Source: Sphingobacteriia bacterium
Lineage (GTDB): Bacteria; Bacteroidota; Bacteroidia; Bacteroidales; UBA7960
Reading direction: 5' to 3'
NCBI GenBank assembly: GCA_011390575.1
Contig: JAABSE010000003.1
Location: 37,922-101,921, forward strand
Length of the DNA: 64,000 nt
The translations under genes and the position numbers were made by a program. This document shows, in pieces, positions 39,625 to 49,818 of the stretch. The notes beneath the pieces are model-generated. The model ran no database searches and was not told the DNA's origin. It saw only the letters and a program-made list of their open reading frames with translations. Within the stretch, counting starts at the first letter, position 1; the number at the start of each line of letters is the position of its first letter.

Positions 39625-42600
39625 CTATCTGGTTATCAGTATGCGTGTGGTATGGATATCTCCTGCCATATTGGTTAGTTTTACCAGGTAAAACCCTTGC
39701 AGCAAAGTTGATACGTCAAGTTTGTAGTTATTTACATTTACTTCGGCACCGTATACCTCTTGACCGGTAAGGTTATATAATTCAATATTCCTGATATTAT
39801 CATCGCTCATGAAGTTGATGAAATCAGATGCAGGATTAGGATAAATAGTTAATTGACTTTCCCAAACATCATGAACACTGCTAATTAAAAGAAATTTAGC
39901 AATCAATGTTATATCACCGGAAATGGTGATCTCATTCTCTGCCACTTCTGAAACAATATTTTCATCGGCATCTTGCCAGTTTACGAATTCGTAACCTTGG
40001 TTGGCAATGGCGTTTACTGTTACAACCGTTCCTGAATGATAAGAGCCTGATCCGGTAACTGTACCTGCCTCCTCGGGGTTAACCAGCAGCGTAAGGGTAT
40101 GCATAGGAGAACCGGTAACTTCCAGGGTAACGGGTACAACAACCAGTTCTTCATTAATGGCATTGCTGCTGATCCTGATGTTTGCAGTGTATGCGCCGGG
40201 TTGAAGCCCTAAAGCATCAAAGTTAATGGTAACAGCCTGGCTTTGATCATCTGCAATAGTGCCTGAAGCAGGATCGATGTTGAGCCATTGTACTCCGCTA
40301 TATTGCAATCTGGCGCGAATATTCCAGTTTCCATTCAGTCCATAATCTGATAGGTGCTCCCAGTCAATTGCATCTATACTTAGCAGGTTGCCATTCATAT
40401 TGGCCGGACCATTATCAAGACCTAAAACAAAAACACCAGCATCATGGGTTATCTCAAAACCAACCCAAAGATCTGCTCCGCTTACAGCCAGGGCCTCATC
40501 AAGTACGACTGTATTCCAGCTTGAGGCGTCAGGGGTAAACACCTGTTCATGTAGCAGGGCTCCAGGAGTTGTTGATGTTCCTGCATCCCAGATCATAAGC
40601 TTTACTTCAGTTGGTATGTCGTTGATATAAACATCAACCGATTCAAGTAAATAACCACCAAAAGGAGCTACCATTTGCGAAGGATATCTTGCTGCACCAT
40701 AAAAAGTTCCGCCGGCATTAAGTCCAATTGCATCTATATTGGCACCATCATAATTCAAAATTATGTCATTTTTATCATTCAATTTGGTGGCAGGATGGAA
40801 ACCATTGATATTTTCTTTCTTTCCAAGCTCAATTGAACGACTAAACGATGAAGTTCCTTCAGGAACCTCCTGAACTTTTGCATCTTCTATAACATACTGA
40901 ACAACTGCACTGTAGACAAGGTCTCCTTCACCAGAATTGGATATTTCAAGGGTTTGCTCAGAAGAAACATCGATTTCAAGTGATTCAGATATGCTAGTGG
41001 GGTTAATCTCAATTTCCGGCTGAGCAGGTGCAAAGTCCACCAAAAAACTTATCCACTCTCCGCCAGGCAGTTCGGCTGCACCCACAAACTTGTTACCATC
41101 GGGAGTAACATCGTTTACGCTGAAGAAAGTCCAGTCTGATGCATCAAACCATCCTCTGCCTGCAACGAACTCATTGAATGTTTCCATTGTTCCATTGGGA
41201 TGTCTTACAAATGCACGGCGAGTATCTGGAGTTGGAGGAAAGCCTTCAGCAGTATAGCCAAATACAGTTCCATCTTCTAAAACAGCCGTTGGGCTCAAAG
41301 TCCCTGCATTAAGTGTATTTTCAAATTGGACTACACCCTCAGTTGGCGACCAGATGAAACCATAGGCTCCAAAATAACCTGCAACGTAGTTTCCATTGGC
41401 AGAAGCTGCGGTAGATTCACCAAAATTTGATTGCGTTTCGTCCATGAATATCATTTCTTCATTATGCCAAATTACAGGCGACCAAGTCCAATTTGGTGCT
41501 GCCCATCCGTAAATGACACTGCCGTCTGCACTGACCCCATTTGCTCTTGAATCGTATCCGTCGGGACCAATCATCTCATAACCATTTTCCTCTGTCCATT
41601 TAAATGCTTTTGCACTCCAGTCTTCAGTGTATTGCAAGCCCACAATAGTAAATCCATCGGCTGAAATGCCCCAGGCTGAATTATAAGATGTTCCAGTAAT
41701 TTCAGGAACTTCAGGATTCATACCCAGAAAAGCCCATTCTTGTGTTGTCCTATCCCATATTCCGGCAGTCTGCACTTCTAAACCGTCAAATTCAAACTCA
41801 GTATCATAGGTTCCAGCCACTAAACCATTGTCTGTAACGCCACTAACATCGCCGGTAATTTCAAAGGTACCCTCAAATTGTGTCCACAGGTAACCCGCCT
41901 GTCCGCCAAACTGGCTTCCCGACACATACATTCCATCAGTAGAGATTCTGGTTGGAACAGTGTACTCGGGATAAATTTCTGTAAGACTGATGGGTTGAGC
42001 CTCCATTACATTGAGGGTTACATCTACTGCAGCGCTTGGATTCTCTGTATCATTACTGGTAATGATAACATTTGCCTGGTATATTCCTATATCAAGCCCT
42101 GCTGCATCGAATGCCAATGATATGGTTTGGCTTGATTTTGCCGGGATACTACCTGATAGAGGGTCAGCGGTTAACCAACCATCTCCATCCGTAAATTCAA
42201 CTTCAATATTGAAGGTGAGATTTTGGATTCCATCATTCATAATCGTAAAACTTTTTGAACCAGCTCCCTCCTGTCCGACGGTCTGATTTATCTCAGTTGT
42301 TTCCACTATCATGAAGGGAGCATCATCAATTTCTTCACCTAAGGAGATATCATCAATGGCCCAAAAATGAGCGAACTCTCCTTCATATCTGAATGCTATG
42401 TAAATATCCTGCCCAGCATACTCTTCAAGATTAATAAAGCGCTGTGTCCAATTGTCTGAAACATTTTCCTCAGTCCACACTTCTACAAAATCTTCATCAG
42501 CGGGGTTACCGCTTCCGGTAGAAACCCATACACTATTTTTGTCATAATAGGCAGCATCACCAACCTGGCTCCAAAATGATAAATAGAAAAATCCTTCAAG

Positions 42601-43683
42601 GGGAACCGATATTTGTGGTGTTACCAGCCAACCATCCTGATAATTCGCTGCATAATTATGCAATGCAGAATATTGCCCTTCAGGAGTATGGTTATACCAA
42701 CTTAGTGCCCATTCTGTTTCATCGCCATCCTGGTTATAATTTGTCCAGCCTACGGGTGGAAAAGTTTCGCTTTCGAAATCTTCAGTGAACGGATATACAT
42801 TAACGTCTATTACTTCAAGTGTAACCAACACGGTGTCAGCCGGATTCTCAGAATCGTTACTGTTTATAATAAGATTGGCCTGAAAGATACCGATATCAAG
42901 GGTATTGGCATCAAAAGCAAGAGAAATCTCAACAGCAGATTGACTGGCAACACTTCCATTAAGCGGATCAACTGTAAGCCAACCCTCAGAATTAAGGTAT
43001 TCAAATTCAATGTTAAAAGTAAGATCCTGTATTCCTTTATTATTTATCTCTATGGTTTGGATTCCCGAGCCATTCAAACCTACTGTTTGACTCACTTCCA
43101 ACTCGCTGACATTAAAAATGGGTGAGTCATCAACCAATGATACATCATCTACATTCCATGTATGCCCCCATTGATCTCCTTCATATCTAAAGGCTATATA
43201 TATATCCTGCCCAATATAGTCCTCAAGATCAATAAAGTAATTCATCCAAAGCCATGCGTTATCAAGATCTGACGCATTGTCCCAAACTAAAACATACTCG
43301 TTATCAGCAGGATCGGGGCTGCCTGTGCTGATCAACACAGTATTTGACTTGTAAACCCAACTATTGGCCAGATAGCTCCAGATAGACAGATAGTGAAACC
43401 CATCAGCAGCAATGCTTAATTGTGGGGTCACCAGCCAGTTGTCAACCGATTCTTCTTCGGAAGTACTATTGTGATATGCCGATTGTGTTCCTTCGGGAGT
43501 AATGTTTTGCCACTCGTTAAGTGTCCAATTCTGGGTTGTGTCCAGCAAGCTGTATACAGTCCAGTTGTCGGGCGGGAAGTTTTCGCCTTCAAAATTCTCA
43601 TAAAAAGGATTATCGGCCATGGCAGGTAATGTCATTAGCAAGATAATTGCACTTAAAATTCTTAGTAATTTAGTCTTCATCAT
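39625..43683 (-). CDS. T9SS type A sorting domain protein with two choice-of-anchor J-like modules, HAF-like repeats and an InlB B-repeat-like module
   Basis: Duplicated FEGENFPPDNW.../FESETFPPVGW... modules ending in DIYIAFRYEG...W.VDDVSL; SADGSVIYGW-type repeats; CTD LTIYPNPASDFINF...GFYLVKLTNMAGDIHTTRILITR. Confidence 0.9.
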   Translation of the reverse strand: MMKTKLLRILSAIILLMTLPAMADNPFYENFEGENFPPDNWTVYSLLDTTQNWTLNEWQNITPEGTQSAYHNSTSEEESVDNWLVTPQLSIAADGFHYLSIWSYLANSWVYKSNTVLISTGSPDPADNEYVLVWDNASDLDNAWLWMNYFIDLEDYIGQDIYIAFRYEGDQWGHTWNVDDVSLVDDSPIFNVSELEVSQTVGLNGSGIQTIEINNKGIQDLTFNIEFEYLNSEGWLTVDPLNGSVASQSAVEISLAFDANTLDIGIFQANLIINSNDSENPADTVLVTLEVIDVNVYPFTEDFESETFPPVGWTNYNQDGDETEWALSWYNHTPEGQYSALHNYAANYQDGWLVTPQISVPLEGFFYLSFWSQVGDAAYYDKNSVWVSTGSGNPADEDFVEVWTEENVSDNWTQRFINLEEYAGQDIYIAFRYEGEFAHFWAIDDISLGEEIDDAPFMIVETTEINQTVGQEGAGSKSFTIMNDGIQNLTFNIEVEFTDGDGWLTADPLSGSIPAKSSQTISLAFDAAGLDIGIYQANVIITSNDTENPSAAVDVTLNVMEAQPISLTEIYPEYTVPTRISTDGMYVSGSQFGGQAGYLWTQFEGTFEITGDVSGVTDNGLVAGTYDTEFEFDGLEVQTAGIWDRTTQEWAFLGMNPEVPEITGTSYNSAWGISADGFTIVGLQYTEDWSAKAFKWTEENGYEMIGPDGYDSRANGVSADGSVIYGWAAPNWTWSPVIWHNEEMIFMDETQSNFGESTAASANGNYVAGYFGAYGFIWSPTEGVVQFENTLNAGTLSPTAVLEDGTVFGYTAEGFPPTPDTRRAFVRHPNGTMETFNEFVAGRGWFDASDWTFFSVNDVTPDGNKFVGAAELPGGEWISFLVDFAPAQPEIEINPTSISESLEIDVSSEQTLEISNSGEGDLVYSAVVQYVIEDAKVQEVPEGTSSFSRSIELGKKENINGFHPATKLNDKNDIILNYDGANIDAIGLNAGGTFYGAARYPSQMVAPFGGYLLESVDVYINDIPTEVKLMIWDAGTSTTPGALLHEQVFTPDASSWNTVVLDEALAVSGADLWVGFEITHDAGVFVLGLDNGPANMNGNLLSIDAIDWEHLSDYGLNGNWNIRARLQYSGVQWLNIDPASGTIADDQSQAVTINFDALGLQPGAYTANIRISSNAINEELVVVPVTLEVTGSPMHTLTLLVNPEEAGTVTGSGSYHSGTVVTVNAIANQGYEFVNWQDADENIVSEVAENEITISGDITLIAKFLLISSVHDVWESQLTIYPNPASDFINFMSDDNIRNIELYNLTGQEVYGAEVNVNNYKLDVSTLLQGFYLVKLTNMAGDIHTTRILITR

Positions 43684-43778
43684 AAATTTGGTTTTAGTGA
43701 ACTTAATAAATCCTTTAGGATCGTAAATAATTGATAATAAAAATTCGTTCTGATATATAGTAAGGTTTGTAAATTGAT

Positions 43779-44048
43779 TTACTTACTACCCTTGTCAACA
43801 TCTTGTGATGGTTGCTTATGATTAAAATAGTCATAGATTTTTTTCAACGCCTCGTTCTTCAGCCTCATTTGCTCCATCAAAACATTGATTTCCCCTTCAG
43901 AAAAAATGGTTGATTTTTTCCTTCCGGATGGCTTGTTTTGATTTCTATCTGAGGATGAGGATTCGGGCATTTTGTTTTTTTTGGCAATAATACACCTTCG
44001 AAGAGGCTGAATGCAAATAATTGCCCTGCACAATGCTGCCACAGGCAA
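43779..44048 (-). CDS. Small charged helical hypothetical protein (likely start 43970, MPESSSSDRNQ)
   Basis: Short ORF in an intergenic slot, IFSEGEINVLMEQMRLKNEALKKIYDYFNHKQP; no recognised family. Confidence 0.4.
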   Translation of the reverse strand: MPVAALCRAIICIQPLRRCIIAKKNKMPESSSSDRNQNKPSGRKKSTIFSEGEINVLMEQMRLKNEALKKIYDYFNHKQPSQDVDKGSK

Positions 44049-44106
44049 TGAAAAACACTGCTACAAAACTGCTACACAAAAATTTAAAAAGCTATATAAC
44101 AGCTTT

Positions 44107-45825
44107 TTAAACGTTTAACAAGAAGTCGCTAAGATTGATGTCAGAATTGGTAAGATGGAGTTTTTTCCGCAGCCGTGTTCGGGCAACCTCGATGCTGCGG
44201 AGTGATTGACCAGTGATCGAGGAGATCTCCTTTGAGGTCATGTTCAGACGAAGAAAGGCACAAAGACGCCTCTCATTCAAACTTAAATCCGGGTTGATTT
44301 CATGGAGTTTATCATAGAAATCATTGTGCACCTGGTGAAAACGTACTTCAAATTCATTCCAGATAGACTCATCCTGTGTGCTTTCCAGATCTTTTACAAT
44401 GCTCTGAATCAGGTATTGTTTTTCTTTATTAAGCTCGTGACTGTACCTGATAAGTTTCTGAGAAATATCATTGATAAGCTCATTTTTCCTGATCTGATAC
44501 ATTACATTGGTGGTCAATTCTTTGTTCTTGACCTCCAGCTCTTTTTCAAGGTTTTGTTTTTCCAGGGAGGTATTGAGCGCTTCCAGCTGGATGTTGTCAT
44601 TAAGAAGCCTCAACCTTTTGGCCCGGCTGCTGGCCAGGTACCAGAGTAAAAAAGCGATAACTGCAACCAAAAGCAACAACCCACCCACCAGAGTGTATTG
44701 CTGGTCTTTTCTTTTTTGTTCCATTTGTCTTACAAGCTCCATTTCCTGGTAATGGGCAGTAAGCTCCAGGCGTGTTAATTCCCTTAGGGTTTCCTCCCGG
44801 TTTACCTGGTCTGTATACTCCTTCAACAGTTTGTGGTATTTTAGTGCAGAATCGGGCTGGTTATACAGGTCATAATACTCAAACAACTGCTCCACAAAGT
44901 TTACTTTAAGATTCAAAGCCCCCACTTCTTCGGCAATAGCCAGCCCTTCATATAAATAACCCAATGCTTGTCCATATTGCCTGCGCGTCATATGATATAT
45001 TGCCAGGTTGCGGTAAGAGGAGCCTATACCCTGCTTATCCCCTTGTTGCAAGCGAATGTCCAACGCCTGGTTGATAGCCTCAAGAGCTTCATCATCCATT
45101 CCCATTTGGTCGTAAGTTCGTCCCAGGTTGTTGAGCAGATTGGCCATGTCGCGTTGTGGATTTTCTATACGCCGCGCAATAAGAATTCCCTTGTTATAGT
45201 AATCCAGTGCTTTGTTATACTCCTGAAGATTGTGATAGATGACTCCCAGATTATTGTAAATCACAGGATATTGTGCGGGAGGGACAGAATCCACATCTCC
45301 GGCAGCCATTGTTTCATTGAGATAATCCAAAACCTCCAGAAAAATTTCCCTGGCATCTTCAAACTCCATCATCTGTAGCTTAATAGACCCCACATTGATC
45401 AATGCACTGGTGATACCATCAGGGTTATCCAGAGATCTCTGGATCTCCAGATACCTGTAGTAATTACGGGCAGCCAAATCAAGTAATCCATTGTAAAAGC
45501 ATATCAAACCCATGGTAAACAAGGATTGGGAAATCAGATCATTGTCTTTGGTTGTCTCAGCCAAATCCAATGCCTGCTGCGCATAATCCAGCGAAACAGG
45601 TAACTCCCCCACAGCATACTCTCTGGCCAGCTCAATGAGCGTCATAACTTTGACAGAGTCAATGCGTGCCATTTCCAGGTCATAGCGCAGCGAGTCTACC
45701 CTGGCCTGGTTTTGCGAAAGCAGAACCGCAGGAAATACTACAAAAGTCAATATAGTGGTAACAAAGCCTTTGAAAAGGGAGCTCATTACATATAAATTTG
45801 TCCATAAACGGATGGCGGGCAACAA
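44107..45825 (-). CDS. TPR-TM-HTH (LuxR/GerE-like) transcriptional regulator
   Basis: Signal peptide, TPRs, TM YTLVGGLLLLVAVIAFLLWYLA, coiled coil, C-terminal LSLNERRLCAFLRLNMTSKEISSITGQSLRSIEVARTRLRKKLHL. Confidence 0.9.
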   Translation of the reverse strand: MLPAIRLWTNLYVMSSLFKGFVTTILTFVVFPAVLLSQNQARVDSLRYDLEMARIDSVKVMTLIELAREYAVGELPVSLDYAQQALDLAETTKDNDLISQSLFTMGLICFYNGLLDLAARNYYRYLEIQRSLDNPDGITSALINVGSIKLQMMEFEDAREIFLEVLDYLNETMAAGDVDSVPPAQYPVIYNNLGVIYHNLQEYNKALDYYNKGILIARRIENPQRDMANLLNNLGRTYDQMGMDDEALEAINQALDIRLQQGDKQGIGSSYRNLAIYHMTRRQYGQALGYLYEGLAIAEEVGALNLKVNFVEQLFEYYDLYNQPDSALKYHKLLKEYTDQVNREETLRELTRLELTAHYQEMELVRQMEQKRKDQQYTLVGGLLLLVAVIAFLLWYLASSRAKRLRLLNDNIQLEALNTSLEKQNLEKELEVKNKELTTNVMYQIRKNELINDISQKLIRYSHELNKEKQYLIQSIVKDLESTQDESIWNEFEVRFHQVHNDFYDKLHEINPDLSLNERRLCAFLRLNMTSKEISSITGQSLRSIEVARTRLRKKLHLTNSDINLSDFLLNV

Positions 45826-45956
45826 TGCAAAAATAAGAAAAAAACAACGGGGATTTCTCTCTTTATTTATGCACGTTTCGCAAGACCACAGTTTTTAAAG
45901 GAGCATTGCTGTGTGCTTTGCTTCTCCATTTTATGCAATTTTGTTCTTAATTATAC

Positions 45957-45995
45957 AAAAAACGGATATCAAAATTACAATGATACCCGTTTTTT
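45957..45995 (-). terminator. Intrinsic terminator downstream of 46024..47223
   Basis: aaaaaacggatatc...gatacccgtttttt inverted repeat (one mismatch). Confidence 0.75.
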
Positions 45996-46023
45996 ATCTT
46001 TGAATGAGTTGTCTTTTTGGCGA

Positions 46024-47223
46024 TTAATCCGGCATGAGCCTGACAAACAGCCCCGGAGACTCCGTCAAAATATAAATATACCCATCAGGTCCTTGCCTTA
46101 TGGCTCTGAAGCGGGCAAAGTCCTGCATGAGTTTTTCAGTTTCCACTACTTCGCGCCCTTCTAAAGCTACCCTGTGAATATGCTGACCAGCCAGTGCTCC
46201 CACCAGGAGACTGCCCTGCCACTGAGGGTATTTATCACTGGTTACGATATCCAGTCCGCAGGGAGCAATAGAGGGTGTCCAGTGCAGAATAGGGTCTACT
46301 TTTCCGGGCAAAGTGGTATCGGGAGTAATGATGGTACCATTGTAGTTAATCCCATGGGTAGCCAGGGGCCATCCGTAGTTTTCACCTTTCATGATGACAT
46401 TGATTTCATCGCCTCCTTTGGCGCCATGTTCATGTGTCCATAAATCGCCCGTTTCAGGGTGAAAGACCATCCCCTGAATATTGCGGTGACCATAGGACCA
46501 TATTTCGGGCATGGCCCCGGGTTCATTGACAAAAGGATTATCATCAGGCACACTGCCATCATCGTGCAGGCGCATCACAGTGCCGTGATGATTGCTGAGC
46601 TCCTGGGCAGTATTTTGCCGGCCACGATCACCAATGGTGGTAAAAAGGTAGTTCTCCTCATCAAAAACTATCCGGCTACCAAAGTGAGCTCCTCCGGAAG
46701 TATAAGGCTGCCCATGAAAAAGCTGTTCAAAATCTATCAGTGCATTGTTTTGCAGACGGGCCCGCCCTATAGCAGTATTCCCTCCACCGGAGCCGGGAGC
46801 CGCATAAGCAAAATACAACCAGCCGTTTTGATCATAATCAGGATGCATCACTACATCAAGTAAACCACCCTGTCCGTGGGCCCAGATTTCGGGCAGTCCA
46901 CTTACGGGTTCATCATGCAAAGAGCCATCTTCCCAAACCCTCAGTCGTCCGGCTCTTTCTACAATAAGAATTCTTCCATCGGGCAGAAACTCCATCCCCC
47001 AGGGGTTTTCCAACCCTGTGGCAAGTGTATCAACTGTGAATGAGAAATCTCCATTTTCAGGGGATTCATTCTTTTCTGCCGAACTGCAGGAAACTACGGA
47101 AAAGCTTATCAGCAATGCCGCTATAATTGATTTGTATCTCATAATAAAAGGTTTTGTTTTATGAATCTGGCACACTGCCAGGGTTTTTCTGCACAATTTA
47201 GTTTGATTTATAAAATTAAACAA
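46024..47223 (-). CDS. PQQ-dependent aldose sugar dehydrogenase-like protein (likely start 47142, lipoprotein)
   Basis: LENPWGMEFLPDGRILIVERAGRL, HGQGGLLDVVMHPDY, GDRGRQNTAQ, SYGHRNIQGM, THEHGAKGGDEINVI. Confidence 0.94.
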   Translation of the reverse strand: MFNFINQTKLCRKTLAVCQIHKTKPFIMRYKSIIAALLISFSVVSCSSAEKNESPENGDFSFTVDTLATGLENPWGMEFLPDGRILIVERAGRLRVWEDGSLHDEPVSGLPEIWAHGQGGLLDVVMHPDYDQNGWLYFAYAAPGSGGGNTAIGRARLQNNALIDFEQLFHGQPYTSGGAHFGSRIVFDEENYLFTTIGDRGRQNTAQELSNHHGTVMRLHDDGSVPDDNPFVNEPGAMPEIWSYGHRNIQGMVFHPETGDLWTHEHGAKGGDEINVIMKGENYGWPLATHGINYNGTIITPDTTLPGKVDPILHWTPSIAPCGLDIVTSDKYPQWQGSLLVGALAGQHIHRVALEGREVVETEKLMQDFARFRAIRQGPDGYIYILTESPGLFVRLMPD

Positions 47224-47438
47224 GCAAACCCATAAAATGATTGAACGGTGCTAAAAAACCTCACAACAACCTAACATACTGCAATATAACACGGCATAAC
47301 AAACACCAGAATTAAACAATTTTATTCTTTTCTGACCTGCAAGTCTGTTTGGATTTGCTTTGCACTGCATTTAGCTGAATTGCTTTTCTTTATTATTTTC
47401 ATTTTACCCGGCAACAAACAATTTAATTTCTCTTTTTG

Positions 47439-47501
47439 TTATCAGTTAAGATCTGATGCCACAAACCCTCCGAGGCAGATAAAGCATCAGCGAGTTGATA
47501 A
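47439..47501 (+). ncRNA. Candidate structured 5' leader of msrB
   Basis: Nested inverted repeats TTATCA/TGATAA (47439-47444 / 47496-47501) and CTGATGC/GCATCAG (inside), ending 18 nt before the ATG. Confidence 0.35.
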
Positions 47502-47519
47502 TTTTTAAGAATTTAAACC

Positions 47520-48122
47520 ATGCGAAAAATACTATCGATGCTAATCCTGTTGTTCAGTATTAGCTGTATTTACACACAAAATCCCACAGATATGCAATCA
47601 CGAAAAACATCGGCACAACACAACGATACCGGAGAATATCCTTTAGAACGTTCAGAAAAGGAATGGAAGCAAAACCTTCAGCCCCTGCAATACCAGGTGC
47701 TTCGTGAGGCGGCTACCGAGCGTCCTTTTACCGGGCAATATTACCAGAACAAAGATGCGGGCATCTATTATTCTGCAGCCACAGGTCAGCCTCTGTTTGT
47801 ATCCGATACGAAATATGATTCGGGTTGCGGATGGCCCAGCTTTTTCGAGCCCATTACTGAAGGGGTAATACTTTACAGGAAAGACACCTCAGGAGGAATG
47901 ATACGTACTGAAATCATCGACTCCTCCAGTGGATCACACCTGGGGCATGTATTTGATGATGGTCCGCCTCCTACCGGATTGCGTTATTGCATGAACAGCG
48001 CCGCGATGATTTTTGTGGGGGTTGGAGATCAGGCTCCGCCCATGGTGAGAGACTACATGGAAAGACATGCATCGCAGGCAGAAAAAGATGCTGTTGCTTC
48101 TTTCTTGCGCGAAAACAGATGA
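47520..48122 (+). CDS. msrB: Peptide-methionine (R)-S-oxide reductase MsrB, exported, lacking the zinc CxxC
   Basis: SEKEWKQNLQPLQYQVLREAATERPFTGQYY, YDSGCGWPSFFEPI, GSHLGHVFDDGPPPTGLRYCMNSAAMIF; N-terminal signal peptide. Confidence 0.95.
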   Translation: MRKILSMLILLFSISCIYTQNPTDMQSRKTSAQHNDTGEYPLERSEKEWKQNLQPLQYQVLREAATERPFTGQYYQNKDAGIYYSAATGQPLFVSDTKYDSGCGWPSFFEPITEGVILYRKDTSGGMIRTEIIDSSSGSHLGHVFDDGPPPTGLRYCMNSAAMIFVGVGDQAPPMVRDYMERHASQAEKDAVASFLRENR

Positions 48123-48238
48123 TTTGCCGATCCATGGTCAAATTATTTTCAGAATTTTCTGTTTTTTTACCCAAAAAACCCTTAGGTTTGGGGCATAAAA
48201 ACAATCTATAAAAACAACAAGTTAAATCAACAAAACTC

Positions 48239-48742
48239 ATGGAAAACCAGGTAACCGATATTTTAAAACAAGCCATTATAATGGAAAACCGGGGCAAAAG
48301 CCTGTACCAGATGGTAGCAGCCCAAACCCCCAGTGAAGAGGTGAAAAACATTTTTCAAACCATGGCTGACGAAGAGCAGATTCATATTGAGTTTCTCAGC
48401 AAGCAATTTGCCTTTTACCAGAAAAACAAGACTTTTGATGTGAACCAGCTGGAAACCGCAGCAGAAGAAGATGCTATTGCCAACACCATTCTGACCGAAA
48501 AAATAAAACAGGATATTTCGGGAGCCGGTTTTGAATCAGCGGCCATTTCCGCGGCCATCGACATGGAAAATAAATCTATTGAAGTGTATGAAAAGCGCGC
48601 CAAAGAATCAACTGATGCCAACGAAAAAGAGCTGTATCAGTTTCTGGCCGATTGGGAAAAGGGACACCATAAGTTATTGCTTGATCTCAACAAGCAACTG
48701 ACCGAAAAAGTATGGTACGACAATAATTTCTGGCCGTTCTAA
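48239..48742 (+). CDS. Ferritin-like/rubrerythrin-type diiron protein
   Basis: IIMENRGKSLYQMVA...MADEEQIHIEFL...AIDMENKSIEVYEKRA...WEKGHHKLLLDL diiron ExxH-type pattern. Confidence 0.88.
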   Translation: MENQVTDILKQAIIMENRGKSLYQMVAAQTPSEEVKNIFQTMADEEQIHIEFLSKQFAFYQKNKTFDVNQLETAAEEDAIANTILTEKIKQDISGAGFESAAISAAIDMENKSIEVYEKRAKESTDANEKELYQFLADWEKGHHKLLLDLNKQLTEKVWYDNNFWPF

Positions 48743-48760
48743 ATCCATCAACCGCATTTT

Positions 48761-48803
48761 AGGGGCAGTTCCGGTGTTTAGTACTGGTGCTGCCCTTTTT
48801 TTT
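48761..48803 (+). terminator. Intrinsic terminator after the ferritin-like gene
   Basis: aggggcag...ctgccct stem followed by TTTTTTTT. Confidence 0.8.
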
Positions 48804-48927
48804 GTTACAGCCAAACATAAATTAGACTCACGTGTTTGATTTACTCATGTTTTATGTAGCTTTGCAGGAAAATCAATGTTTTCCGACAGGAACCCCTGAC
48901 AAGCGTTTTACTACATTTTATTAAGCT

Positions 48928-49740
48928 ATGAAGACTTTAAACTTTCCACGCATAACCACTCACGTGCTTCAGGAAATGAAGCTTAAGGGTGAAAAAATTG
49001 CCATGTTAACCGCTTACGATTATTCCATGGCAAATATCATAGACAACTCGGGTATTGACATCATTCTGGTCGGCGATAGTGCCGCCAACGTAATGGCCGG
49101 ACATAAAACCACCCTACCCATCACTCTGAACGAAATGATTTACCATGCCAGTTCTGTAATGCGGGCAGTGGAAAGGGCTCTTGTGGTGGTTGACCTTCCT
49201 TTTGGTACCTACCAGGGCAACAGCCGTGAAGCGCTCAACTCTGCCATCCGCATCATGAAAGAGTCCAATGCCAATGCAGTAAAACTGGAAGGAGGCCGCG
49301 AAATCAAAGAATCTATTGACAGGATACTCTCAGCGGGTATTCCTGTGATGGGCCACCTGGGGCTTACGCCACAGTCCATCAATAAATTCGGCACTTACGT
49401 GGTACGGGCAAAGGAAGAGGAAGAAGCCCAAAGGCTGAGAGAAGATGCCAGGCTCCTGGAGGAGGTGGGTTGTTTTGCGGTGGTGCTGGAAAAAATTCCG
49501 TCAGCCCTTGCTACAGAAGTAACTGAAAGCATTAAAATTCCCACCATCGGCATTGGTGCCGGCAGTGGTGTTGATGGCCAGGTACTGGTTATTCATGATA
49601 TGCTGGGTATCAATCATGATTTCTCACCCAGATTTTTGCGCAGATACCACAACCTGTATGATGAAATGAAAGGAGCTGTGGAAATGTATATCAAAGATGT
49701 AAAAAGCCTGGATTTTCCCAATGAAAGGGAACAATATTAA
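48928..49740 (+). CDS. panB: 3-methyl-2-oxobutanoate hydroxymethyltransferase
   Basis: [63 protein letters not shown]. Confidence 0.98.
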   Translation: MKTLNFPRITTHVLQEMKLKGEKIAMLTAYDYSMANIIDNSGIDIILVGDSAANVMAGHKTTLPITLNEMIYHASSVMRAVERALVVVDLPFGTYQGNSREALNSAIRIMKESNANAVKLEGGREIKESIDRILSAGIPVMGHLGLTPQSINKFGTYVVRAKEEEEAQRLREDARLLEEVGCFAVVLEKIPSALATEVTESIKIPTIGIGAGSGVDGQVLVIHDMLGINHDFSPRFLRRYHNLYDEMKGAVEMYIKDVKSLDFPNEREQY

Positions 49741-49818
49741 ACCGTCAGGGATACAACTCCTGACCTCACTGAAATGTAAAAAGGGTAGAAAAGGGGGAGA
49801 CTGAAATTCACCAAAGAG

